From NCBI GenBank assembly GCA_003344405.1, contig NOWV01000249.1, positions 1 to 64,000 of the forward strand: a stretch of 64,000 nucleotides of DNA, written 5' to 3'. Origin of the DNA: Trichoplax sp. H2. Its lineage: Eukaryota; Placozoa; Uniplacotomia; Trichoplacea. A program made the position numbers and the translations under genes. Of this stretch, positions 24,981-38,101 are shown piece by piece. The notes under the pieces were generated by a model that saw nothing but the letters and a program-made list of their open reading frames with translations, did no database searches and had not been told where the DNA came from. Each line of letters starts with the position of its first letter. Within the stretch, counting starts at the first letter, position 1.

Positions 24981-27900
24981 GAGAGAAGCAATGGCCAAGG
25001 AGAGAAACTGTTAGAATAGAGCCCGTGCAGGGGTGGTATAATATATATATAGGTAGAGCGTATACAAGAGTGTGCATAAAAGAAAATTTCTACACAAATA
25101 GATTATAATAATTGTTTTGCCGTGTAGATCAACTCTATGGTACAGTAATATGTAATATCTAATATACAATATATTCATAAGCTCGTGGAGGTATTATGAA
25201 TAATAATGATGTAGCTTACGGATGTTGTTGGCAGATTCCTTTTGTCTCATGGAATACAACTAGAAATTCAAACAAATAAGATTGGCATAGCCATAATCAA
25301 ATTTCATTGTCAATATAACCTATGCATTAAAAATATGTCCCATTACTAGAAGTCGTAGACAACAATATTAAAAGTAATTTAAATAGTATAAATAGGTAGC
25401 AAAAAAGATTGATTAATAACTTTGTATGATTTGCTAAATCGAATTCGAGTAGGTTTATCAATTTCAGGAATCGTCGACTTAACAATAATCACTACGGATG
25501 ACAAGGTAATGAAAATTTCTCCAAATTTCATCAAAATATAAACTGATTGAGGTGGCAGGTTTGATTTCCATGAAGTATTTTATCAACACAACTGGTATCG
25601 TTGATGAAAATATTCAGTTTGACGCTAAAATTGATATCTATTACTTGGAAATGTATTTCATCAACTGTATTCAATCGTTTCAATGAGTACATAGCAATAT
25701 CGGGATTTATTATTGCTAATCATAATTCAATGCACTTAACGCTTGCTTCTAGAGAGTTTAGCTGAGCTATTTTCAAAACACCGAGAGCTATGATCGTAAA
25801 GTTCTATCTAGCTCACAGGCTCTATGATGTTATACTGTGACATAGTTAGAAGGAATAGGCTCGTGAAGAACAAAAAATAACCTCTACAATTTAGTCGTAC
25901 ATTACCTCCATATATGAAAAATCTCATGGATTACAAAATACAAGCCGATCTACTATCAACGTATTGATTAAATCAATATATTATTGCATCTGCACGTAAA
26001 ATTGATTCAAACAAAAATTGAGAAATGTTTCAAAAGTTGCAAAAGTAATGTCAATTTTCTACGGGTACTAAGCTGTAATTTCTCACATTCTCGTTTAGCT
26101 ATCGATTTATGAATTGAAACGTTGTAATGACATACTCTAGAGATCAATTGGCAATGCTTATATAACCTATTTTATCGACAGATTATAAGTCTATCTCAAG
26201 CTTAGCTCGAGAATGAATTGACCCTAACTTACCTTCAGATGTAACTTTTTTGCTGCAGAGGGAAAGGAAGGACTTGTTAACGATGCTCAGGTTGCAAGAA
26301 AATGGCATGCAACATACAGTGGGAGTTGCACCGACTACTGCATTTTCATTATGACACGACTATATCAAAGGGTTAAATGTACCTTATTGCGCAATGATAG
26401 AACAAATGATAGCATTTAAATTGTTAACGACTTATCATTATATTGGTTTCTCATAAAAAAAGAGAAAAAAACTCAACATAATAACATCAGGTTGAGATTG
26501 TTACCATTCAATGCCATTGTTGATAATAAGTTTAATTCAGAGTCAATGTCAATTTCATGTAGAGTAGCACACTATCTATATTCCAATAAATCCGCATTAA
26601 ATTATGATTATTATCATGTCTAATATTATTGAACAACATAATATAAATGATGTTGTGGGAAACAATAGAAATTTCTACTTACCATCTTACTAGAATCTAT
26701 GACATCATGACTTTATTAGAAAAGTTATTATGGTAAATAGAAACTATCACAATAGTAATTACTATAATCGTATGGAGAAAAATGCCATTTGATTATGTTA
26801 GGAAAATACTCTAAATTTGCAATACAATACCAAGCGGATGAAAAGAGTTTTTAGATTCAATTTTGATTGGTGATTGTGTCATTACTACTGGTTTCTCATT
26901 AGCAGCTAGCGGCACTACCCAAGTGACAATCGTTTTACTGTTCCAAATGTCGATCAAGATGTCAATTTCTGGTAGACAGTGATGGACAAGATTGATACAG
27001 CAATTAGATAATATTGTATAGAAAAACTGGGGAGGGTAAAGAAAAGTAGGAAATAAAGGGTAAAATTGTATGCTAAATTTTATTCTGTATGCATAGAGTA
27101 ATAGTCAAGATCGTCAACAACTGGTTATCCACTGGCACAATATACTTTTACTAGCTATCACAGGTATGTGTTGGACTATCGACCGGATGGATAACAATTA
27201 TTAGCCAATGGTATTAAATAACGGTATTTTAATATGGCCGGTCGATTATGGCTTTTATTCTATCGTGTTGAATGTGTGTACTTTACTTGTTACAGGAATC
27301 AAGTTATTTTATAGAATATTCTCTTTAGTTAGCTTATGAATATTGCACTAATTGATTTTCTTGCATAATGTTCAAGTTTGAAACAAATAAAATGCTCTTA
27401 TAATATTTTAAAAATATCTAAAAAAAGTTGTTATCGTGTTGCCTATAAAATTGTCGTCATCGTCGCTCTAGTATTTGATAATATTGAATCAATATTATAT
27501 TGGATGCAAAACTATTTACCACTGTAATGGGCTATAAAAATATTTACTACCCTATCGAACATCTTCAACATCGCTATTTAACATTAAACCAGTAACCGGA
27601 ACTACTATATTTTTCATAGCATCCTATAATTCTATTGGCTAACATTAGCTTAATACTATCCACTTTTCCCATGCCAATTCTATTTCTACTACAATATGAT
27701 CCTACGGTGTTTGGTAGTATTAGTCTATTTAATTTCGATCCCAGCATCGATCGCTTTATACTTGTAATTCATATGCTAATATAATAGAGTTGTCAAGTAT
27801 CTTTCATTCTTGGCCATCCTCTACAAATGCCAACTTTCTAGGTATTCTTCTCATTTTTATTCAGTAGGTTGTCAGGAATCCTTCATGGCCTATTGTAATC

Positions 27901-30900
27901 AATTTACAATAATATCATTGTACAATATCCATTGTTATTCATGATGGGCTAGAATATTCAAATGAATATTATTGTAAATGGGTGTACTAATTTTTTTATC
28001 GTAATCCAACGTCAAAAGCTTTTAGACTACTTTACCGTAAAATGAGTTCTGCTTATCCGATGATTCTATTGATGGGAGTATTCTAGCCAATATGATTGGC
28101 ATTAAAATTGCAATTCTATTCTATCTAAACATTGTTATAACACTGATAGAGAAAAAGGATACTTTTCGTTTACAGCATAGAATGGCCTACAGTAAACGAC
28201 ACAGAGTACAAGACAATCTATTTATTTGAATTTTTATTTTTCCTTTGCTGTAAAGAATAGTAATCGATGCATGGGTTCTTTACTACGGATAGCTGACAGT
28301 AAAACTAGCTATGATCATTATATTATTTGTCAGTAACAATAGTCATATATTGGAGAAGGCATCGTAGTGTAAAATTCACCAGTAATATAATTCATCACAG
28401 TAAAATCAATAAACTTACCAATATATAGAGGGAGAAGATAGCAAACTACTAAGGCATCATTGTTCATGTCCCTTTTATCTTCTGCTATACAAACATGGCT
28501 ACTGAGATACCATGATTGGTTTTTTTTCACCTTTTTTCAATAGTATTCTTTATATAATATATTAGCGTTTGCGACATTATATTAAGCTAGACTACTATAA
28601 ACTCATCTCGACTTGTATTTATTTCGACCAAGTTCTTAGCACTACATTATATAGGATAGATACTGAAATCGACAATAATTCAAATTCAAAAGTAATATTT
28701 TACTGCACTGTAACATAAGTGCTTTGGGGGGAATACTTATACTTGCTGTAAACATGCATTGTGCAATGCTGATGTTGTCGTTATACAGAGTATTAAACCC
28801 ATCCGCTCTATTTTATCTGGTGAGTTTGACTTAGAAGTACGGAATCAAGTCCAGTGATGATTTCTGTCGAGTTTGATTCCATCTTTGCTGTTTATACATT
28901 AATAAAAATTTAATATTGTCAACCCAATCACAAATATATGACGATGATCTGTGTATTTATTTCTCCAATTCTATTTACCGATTGCAAGAAAAAAATTGGA
29001 GCCGTGTAGCGTCTCGGTGCGATCTGGATTATGAATTTCAATTTTCTTATAAAATTCTTACAAAAATACGCTAGGGCATTATATTTGTAAATTACCATTT
29101 TACCATTCATCCATTAAATTCTGTCGTCGGAATATAAGATAAAATTGAAATAGGGTATTCTAGTACAGTCATTCTATTGGTAATTATTTAGAAACAAATA
29201 AATATGCCTTGTATTGCTGTGTTAAGCAACGTATCAATCTGATTTCTCTCTGCCTTACCAGAACTCATCCTACATTTATTAGCCATGATTATGAGAAATT
29301 ATAGTTGTTAAACATTAATACAGTATGCTCGTATATATTTACTATTCACTAGGCATGATTAACTGTATTAAATTTAATATTAAAAATTGATTATTTATGT
29401 ATGAAATCGAATTTCCTATAATAGCTTATAGCAATAGAAGAAGATGAAATTACTATAATACAGATTGAAAATTTTTTAATATCTAAGATGATATTGTTTC
29501 TAAAGGTGTTACTAGAAAAGTTACAAATGGGTAGAATTAATGATAGCATTCACCCTGTAATAATATCGTAATGTCTCTCTTTCACTCTTATAATATCAAA
29601 GGATTAAAACTAGAAATCTCATTAAATATTAAAGTAATAACTAGATGCTCTTAAATTGTATAGACAAGAATTGCGATATACACTCAGAAGATGCATTCCA
29701 GCTAATATAACATTACCAGTTAATTTGCAACTAGTCTGCACAATCAGATATTTACCATCAGGCAAAAATTTTATTCTTAGTTCGTCAATGTAATAACGAA
29801 ATGGATATCAATAATTTTACAATTTAGGAAAGGTTATTATGGTACAGATGAACTCCGACATTATATCATCGAAATTTCAATGTAACATCGAAATAAATAT
29901 CAACAATTTTGCATCCTAAGTTAGGTTAATATAGTACAGATCAATTTAGATTTTCTCCAATCGAAACCTCAACGGGACAGCGAAATAAATATCAACAATT
30001 TTACATTCTAGGTTAAGTTATTGCGATACAGGTAAACCTAGACCTTCTTCGATCGAAACCTTTTCACTATCTTAGAGTGAGAAAGCATAAAAAATACTGA
30101 AATTATTTATTGAAATTTTAATTATGGACTTATAATATAGTTCTCATTAGAATTTTCTTTATTATACATTTTACAATAGCGTGGAAGTCTAATTTCCTTA
30201 ATGTATCAATTATATTAGAATTTCTTTCTCATATATTACCGTAAAAAATCATATTCCCCGGATGATAACACAACATTACTCGGAATAGTAGGATAATAAA
30301 GCATCGGCATTAAAATACTCTTCATAAGTATCAAGTTATTGTACTTATTTCTACTTCACTCAAGAAGTTCTATCATAATCAGCCTTAAAAACATTGATTA
30401 AAAAATTAATGCAATGTCTAGAACTAGTAGATACTCGAGAATATATATTAGTATTTGCTTGAAGAGTAGTTGTTCATCTGACCTAATATAAAATTTTCTT
30501 CAAGGTAATTGACGTTAACAGAAGAAATCAAACAAATTAATTAATAACTTTTGAGTTCGCTTAGAGGCAATTTAATCAAATCACTTATTTATGTTATACC
30601 CTGTCACAATAATATAATCTTCCAACTAACTTTAATAAAATTGTTCAAATTTTGTTATTCCTTATTCACTATCAAGACATAAAAGTTCTATCCAGCTATT
30701 ATCGACTTTCAATAAGGTACACCAATTTTGTTTTCTAGAAGTTATAATATTGAAATTTTTGAATACAATACGGTACTCAAAAGTCTAGACATTTTACAAC
30801 AATATTTCCTTTATACATTCCTATAATACCACATCATTTTAACGTTTATTAAAAACAAATAATACTACTAAACTTGACAACAATAGTATCTAATCATTAT

Positions 30901-33089
30901 AATAACAGACTCAGTTTAGCTATCAATATCTTCCACTAACCAGTAGCTTTTTCAATGATGAAAAACTTAGTCAGAATTGGAACCAGTAGTATTTTAAGAT
31001 TATTGAAAGCAAGCTTCTTTTGATTATCAGAAGTCTATTATGAGTAAGTATACAGCGGAAATAGGATTTGATAATGCCAATTTTTTTGTAACTCCTAAAA
31101 ACTTTTTATTAATCTTCACTGTTCGATTTCATTTATCACTTAAGTCCAATTAAAAGGTAACTAGATAGAATTTTATTTATTTCTAATGTACTTTGTACAG
31201 AAAAACTAAGATTTTTATCGTTTTAAACAGCCTAATTGGCTAAAATATAATATAAGCTATGATCTGAGAGTATCCATCTTGCTTCATGACACCTTTTTCG
31301 GCATAGTTATAAATACCCCCTAAATACTGTCTACCCTAACTATTTACCTGTTTATGTTAAATATCCTTGATAGAAGTAAAACTAAGATCAAAAATAAAAC
31401 ATATTATAGCGGTAGATTAGTTTGTAATTCTATGGAGATCATATTAGCTATTGGATAATATTTCGAAAAATTACTATTCTAGCCTAGGATTTGGAAATAA
31501 TCCAATATTTACTTCGGTCCCTTAATACTTGAGATCAATCTGTTATGTTGATTAAACTTCGTTACTACACTAGTATAGCATATCATATTGGTAATTACAG
31601 CCACTATTGTAGTTTCCTCAAAAAATAGTGAAATATTCCTATAAATCCATTTCATCTGCATCTTAAAGGCATGACTTTAATTATTAGCCCCGTGAATAGT
31701 AGTCTGGGAGCTATAACATTTGCAATTTGCTACCACGACCGATAGTTAAGAGACAGCAAATGTATGATAATAGTTTAATATCTCGATAATGTTGGCTAGA
31801 AATCGTGTTAACTAATCCGATCTATTATAAAATCGAGATCGAAATACATTTTAAAGTAGTCATTACATTTTTAAAGATTACACAGTTGTTATATTAAAAT
31901 TGAGAACTATCTACTGCGACATTTAAGTATACTGAAATGTATTCTATTAATTAAAAGCAAATGCTATATATAAACATCTATTTGTTGCAAACCACTGTGA
32001 TGATAATAACATGCTTTTCTCTTCTTTCACACTCGACAGGCTTCAAACAAATACTTTATTTATTTTTTCACACTTTTTATGAGATTCGTATATTTAAATA
32101 CCTATAGAAACGATATCAATCATCATTGAAAATTAGAGAGATTACAGTTACGGAAAATATTGCTATGTGCGTAATAGCAGTAATTTTATTTTTGTAACTC
32201 CTGTCTGAATACTGATATGCTTTAGCTATCTACCATCGGTACGCCTTGAGATTAATGCTAATAACTAATAACCATTTTGTTTGAATTTAGAGTCATGCTA
32301 TTCTTCAGCTATAGTTTTTTGTCCCCTATATCAGATATAAAAGGTATAGGTACTATCGCTTGACATAATTTTATGCAGTCTATGAGCTCTTCATTCTCTA
32401 AATTTCTATAATTTGTTCTGATAATGAAATGTTTTAAGAAATAAATAATAAATAAATTTTCAATATAGCTTGCGTTAAAGTTGTTGTTGTATCACTTAGT
32501 CTTCATAATGCGTTAAAATTTGCTATCTTCAATTATGGTACTCTTACAAACGTAATCAGATATCCATGGTATCCTTTAAGTCCTTCCAAAAAATTACTAG
32601 CTATCTACTTTTAGGTATTGATTGGATTAGATTGTAAATGTAGGTATTGTGATCATTAATGATGTATAATTAATAGTTTGGTTTGGAGAGAGAGATCAAA
32701 ATTAATAGATACTGGGGGTAATCATTGCATCTGCCAAGGTTATATATTATACTGTAGAGCTAGTATTAAAAAGTTAATGTACTGGCAGCAAAATTTGGAA
32801 ACTCTTACGCCTTATACGAGTATAATGTACAGTAGGAGAGAAATTTTTGAAAGGTTATGTTGCTATAGTAGCGTTACTAACAAGCTATGTAAGGGATAAT
32901 GATTCTTTAGAAACTCCCGCGTCAAGCTTTAGCGATTGAGAGATGAATAATCATATCATATTAACTTTATGAATATATTTCTATAAATTTATATATAAGC
33001 GAAAAAATTGAGCTTGATGCCAAATAGTTTTATGTTTCCCGAAACGTGAAAGCAAAATAAGGCAGCACATTACAAGATATGAAATTCAG
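24981..33089. other. AT-rich gene-poor stretch
   Basis: No supported gene in about 8 kb, apart from the 92-bp repeat listed separately. An open block at 26811-27026 (-) follows a strong polypyrimidine acceptor but matches no family and is within chance length. Confidence 0.4.
29797..30062. repeat. 92-bp tandem repeat, three diverged copies
   Basis: Unit starts at 29797, 29889 and 29981 are marked by CGAAATAAATATCAACAATT-like words and end near ATCGAAACC. Copies are about 75-80% alike by eye, older than the other tandem duplications in the window. Confidence 0.75.
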
Positions 33090-33344
33090 ATGCTCGCCAG
33101 AAGTCGAGAATCTAAACGAATACTTGTATCAGAATTTGCTGTCTATAGAACTACCAATTACCGTGTATTATCCTCTATTGCTCGTAAACTTAGCGCTGAA
33201 GAGAGTAACTACTAATTATTCGCGAGAAAGTTTATGTACCGTATTATAGGTTACCATAACTTACCTGCGGACAATGTAACGAAAGCAAAATCTTTCTACC
33301 ATAGGCATACAGCATTGATCCTACCAATAATGTCTGCTGGTTAA
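33090..33344 (+). CDS. Weak candidate for a two-exon small gene
   Basis: Block 1 (33090-33204, begins MLARSRESKRILVSEF; the open frame extends upstream to about 33015) and block 2 (33250-33344, YHNLPADNVTKAKSFYHRH, ending TAA) join in phase across a GTAACT...TATTATAG intron of 45 nt containing CTAAT. The product is charged and protein-like. The second part faintly recalls the third helix of an HMG box, but the conserved Trp is missing, so I do not assign it. The intron is shorter than any firmly supported here. Confidence 0.2.
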
Positions 33345-36300
33345 TGAATATCTAGTAATAGCTGCACACTATACCAAAACAATTACTACTATTCCAATCT
33401 AACTGTCGATTTCTTAAGGTCATTTCTCATAATCATTTTATTTGAAAATACTCATTGGAGAAATCCAGTTTATTAACTGATTTTTTATATTCAGTATTTA
33501 TTTCACGGTATCGTTCTAATTTATTTTATTCGACGTATTTCAATGCCGTACCCTTGGAATATCATGAAAAGACTAATATATGGAATCAATTAATGAATTC
33601 CTATCATTTTGTTTATTAGAACCATCACGGCATTTTCGATAACCTAGAAATAATGACCGTAAACGCGAATTTTTTTAATTGATCTTATCTGATATAGCCT
33701 TTGCTACTAATCTTAATTATTTATTAGCACGTCCTATTGCTACATATAGTACTGTAAATGTTGATAAAAATAATGATATATTCAGAAACCCTGTAAACTA
33801 TGCTCGTTCATTATTCGATGCAGAAATACACTGCAATTAATGGTCCAATGATTAGCTAGCGAGAATTATGCCTGGAAAACGTTGGTATTGTACTAATTCT
33901 GATATAGTTACTGGATAAAAGAGTAGAGGACCAACGCTTTTCTCTAGCTGATATTGTTGATAATGAGATTTATATTAATTAATTAAATTCTATTACTAAT
34001 CAAATTATAAAAGTACGTCATAATCAATCAGCTTTTCTAATAGTTAACTCGATTGCTTCATCAAGGTGCGCGCCAGTATAATCCATTAACCAATGACGTC
34101 AAAACTCTCAATGGAAGCATGATTTATTCCCGAGTAAAAAAATGTGAAAGTCTTGATTTAATTTCTTTTATTTGCAATTGCAAGTAAATTTATCAAATCA
34201 AAGTTTGTAATCCCTCCCTGTTTCTCTACGTAAATTCAAGGAATTCATGCACTTAAAAAATTGCTGTAATTACATAACGCGCGAACTATAAACACAATAT
34301 TGTAATGAAAAGTAGCACCTCGACGGCTGGAATCCGTTAAGAAAGGAGCTATGAATGTAAATCCTTCTAAAATGATGTACAGTAGGATGCGTAAGGTGTA
34401 CAATAAGCCACCGACAGCAGCAGATCACTTTTCATACTAGTTTCAGGACAGTTCTCGACTGAAATCCTGACCTTAACCTTCAATGAAAGTAACTGTATAA
34501 CGCTGATTATTCAAAACCGTGCTGATTAGAGACCTAAATAGGTAACACTTGTGCAATAAATAAAAATAATATATACGTATAACATAAATTTTTATGATGG
34601 TTTTCCTAAAGTCTTGAACAGTAATCTTGATTGTAATCGTAAACGAAACCATATTGCAGGCTGGATAAGACCTGGAAGCATGGACTACGGTAGTCTAGTG
34701 GCTTAAATCCTCAACAAAGAGGTCTTTAATCATAAATCCTTTCAAAAAGATATCAAACATAAATAGTATCGAAGCCAATTTGCGCCATACAATAGAAGTA
34801 TGGACTAAATTTACATGTTAATTTGTAATTCACGTTTTCTACTTTGCCATCCCGAACATTGCTGTGTGCCGTCGCCCTGTAAGTATTGCACATCGTGCAA
34901 GATCTGGTGAAATAATTATTTATATGTTGTCATAAACTAATAAAATTTACGTAAAATATTAGCAGACTGGTGGAAAAATAAAGTTTAATTTTTTTAAGGT
35001 CCCTGAATTTGGCGTTTTATAACGTAGACTAAAGCATCTTACACTTTTCCTATCTGTATTACGAAATCAATGTCTATGGCTGTAGACTTGTGCAAAAAAG
35101 CAATTTTTATATTGGTTATTACAGTTTTACTCATGAGTGCCGTTTAAATGCGTAAATTACCCGTGGAAATATATATATGTGACCATTTTCTTAAAAGCAG
35201 TACTCGATTCTTACATAAGGAACTTATCGAGGGAAATTGTGCATACTGTTCGGTAATATTATTATTTAGATAAATTATTTATTGGATTAAATTTCGCTCA
35301 AACATAGTTACAATTCGCTATAGTTTGTGGATATAAAATAAATAGATAGTAACTATAATCTTTGGCAGTATTACATACATAGACTCTTTAAATGGCAAGG
35401 TGATCAATCACAGCAGTATAATAGATCAGTAAAACCTCATACAAGTTTTAGAGATAGAGTTCAATGATACTATCCTTTATAGTACAATTAAATGGTATTC
35501 TTTACCCGGCAAGGTGATTGCTTGATCAGAACTATAGTTTAACAAAAGTTTAATAGCTACTTTGAGCTAGGGACCAATGATATAATTATTAATAGTATAA
35601 TTATATAGAATTCTATAAAGGACACTAGAAGAATATCATGTGGCTATTTAGAACCGGAGATATAGTAGTTTTTAAGAAAGTCACGTAGCTGTTGAGCGTA
35701 TTAACCTCAATTTTCAGATTTTAAATTATGCTTTCCCTAAATTAAATCTTTGCTGCGGATTTCACTGCATCAAATTAAAGCGGAGGGTCTAAATTGATCA
35801 ATGATATCGTAAACGGGTAACCCAAAGTAATACTTAATTAGAAATCCATTAATTTTCTGAAATTAAGTCTTTTAGAATATCGTACAGCAGCAGCAGTTGA
35901 AGTTAAGCTGATGAACTCGAAACATTTTTTAATATAAGTCAATTCTCAGCTGAGATTTTTCGAATAGCGCATGATAATTGCCGTATGTTGGTAGAATTTA
36001 TCTTTCAGAAAGTATTCGGTACTTCGTGAGTAGAGAGAATGAAACAAATTTTATTAAAGATACAGCCACCGATATATCTTTCGTAAGGATCATAATTCTG
36101 TGCGAGTTTGGCTCATTACAAGCGAAGTTTAAACTATATCATATTGCTTAAAATGTTAAGTGCTAAATTATACAGATTCAGGTACAATAAATCAGTTCTG
36201 CTCATAAGTAACAGTAAATAGGGAACTTTTCTATGAAACCTTGTGTGGTAGCAAATATCTAGAATTATCATAAACGCTAAAATAAGAAAAAGCTGGCAGA

Positions 36301-36620
36301 TGATATACCATAGTTCGACTTTGTTGAATTTACACGGTTATTATCTTGTATCTTATAAGCTAAGTAATAACAAGAACAGAATCAAATAAAGCCTAGCTAA
36401 GCAATATATATCAAAAGCCAAGTAATGATGTATCAATACTTTGTTGAATTATTTTTCGAAGAGCTATTTACAGTTCCTTAAGCTTATCATCGGTCTCTAG
36501 TTGGCCAGGAAATTTTTAAATTATTCGAATTGAGGAAATAGGAATTAATTCAACGCACAACATCTATCGAGAATTAAGCTCTAGCTATTGAAAAGGTAAC
36601 TTTTAACCTATTTTCTGAGC
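33345..36620. other. Intergenic DNA before the P450 cluster
   Basis: No gene was seen. Degenerate repeats around 35380-35640 share GGCAAGGTGAT and TATAGTA-type words. A tRNA-A-box-like word TAGTCTAGTGG (34691-34701) recurs in similar context at 38410. Confidence 0.4.
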
Positions 36621-38101
36621 CTATGTACGACGGACGACTTGAAGATAAACAGGATTCTTTGGAACCAACGTAAACTGGGCAACGGTAGGCAATGGAAATT
36701 CAGTTTTGTCGGAGATATTAAATCGTACTTTCAGTAATAATCGAGCTAATATCAATTTAACATTAATTAAGCCCAGTCTTTTACCCACGCAGCTCCTTGG
36801 GCCCTCACTAAATGGTAAAAAAGTTACAGTGGTAACGATTAGCGCTTTTATCAGATGAAAATTTTTCTGGAATGAATTTTTCTGGATCGAGGCCATAATT
36901 CTGGATCACTTTGAATAGCTTTGACAGCAACTGCCAAGCCTATACCTTTAGCTATTTGAACGCCATTGATCTCGAAGTCTTCTTTTGCTTCACGTAGATT
37001 AATATAACCTGGTGAGAATAATCCAATTGTTTCGTTGATTATCATGCTTATATATGTAAGACTATTTGCAGATTCATATGTTAGAGACCTATCAGAAGGA
37101 CATTTTTCATCTATTTCAGCAATTGCTCGATCTTGCACTTGTAAATGAGTGGCTAATAAATACGAAATGAATGTCAACGTTGAAGCTGTAGTATCATAGC
37201 CACCTACTAAAAATGTTAAACAATGTTGCATCGCATTATCATAGTTGATTTTTTGATTATTCTCAGCTTTTAATATTAAGGTCAGCATATCGGTACGATT
37301 TTCTTGGCGTCACTTTGAGGCATTTCATTACGTCTATCTGCAACAATCTGTCGTAAGGCTCTTGTGGCATTAATGATCGCGCTGATCCGGCGATGATTAA
37401 TTAGGAATTCCACGTACTTCATAAGAGTTGGCAATGCCATAGATATTGCTGTATTAAAATCTACAGTTGATGTGATAAAGGTAGATAAATCCTTTTCCAA
37501 TTGACTCTCCTGATGCTGCACATTAGATTCAACGCCGAATAAGGTAGCCATGGATACTTCCATGGTAGCGTTATAGTATAATCTCTTCACATCCATAACA
37601 GTTTGATCATTGTCCACTTTTTTCTAATATTATTTGCGATAATTTCTTACCTGCTTTATTAGTAAAAGCAATCATTTCGTTTAAATTCATTGATGAAAAT
37701 AGCGGAGATAAACTATCACGAGCTCTTTTCCACACTTCATCACAAGCTTGAAATAATCCAATTGATTTCCTATTGGCAGATGACAGGGATATGCGATTAA
37801 TGAATTTCTTAGATTGTGTAATTAATACTTTTTGTACCATATCGACATCTACAATATATAATACTGGATATTTTCCGTAATAACAACCAATAACTTTGCC
37901 ATATTTTTTAGCATTTATCGCCACACTTTCATGTCGCAGCTCGAATTTGATTTGGTAATCCAATAAATTACCGAAGATAATACTTGACTTAGGACCTGGT
38001 ATACCTCTCTTTGCGAAATAAGAGAATGGCTTAATATACTGATAATAGTAGAAGATTGCGGGTAGCAATATCGTTAATATTGTTGTGATGATTAGCAACA
38101 C
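36621..38101 (-). pseudogene. CYP3-clan cytochrome P450 pseudogene
   Basis: End-to-end match to the neighbouring intronless P450s (about 492 codons), but the frame changes four times: within A6 at 37618-37623, at A4 37299-37302, near 36885-36893, and within T6 (coding strand) corresponding to 36817-36822. Besides the frameshifts, the ExxR motif of the K-helix has lost its arginine (NETIG instead of NExxR; Gly codon at 37022-37024), which independently argues for loss of function. The I-helix GGYDTTA and the haem motif FSEGPRSCVG are still readable in their own frames. Three of the four shifts are in homopolymers, so assembly error could explain some, but not the ExxR change. Confidence 0.85.

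Noticed and set aside
26811-27026. 72-codon open block on the minus strand after a strong polypyrimidine acceptor
   Set aside because: No family resemblance, no partner exon found, and this length is expected by chance several times in the AT-rich desert.
32678-32899. 73-aa plus-strand ORF
   Set aside because: No ATG at its start, no family resemblance, and no splice context; length is within chance.
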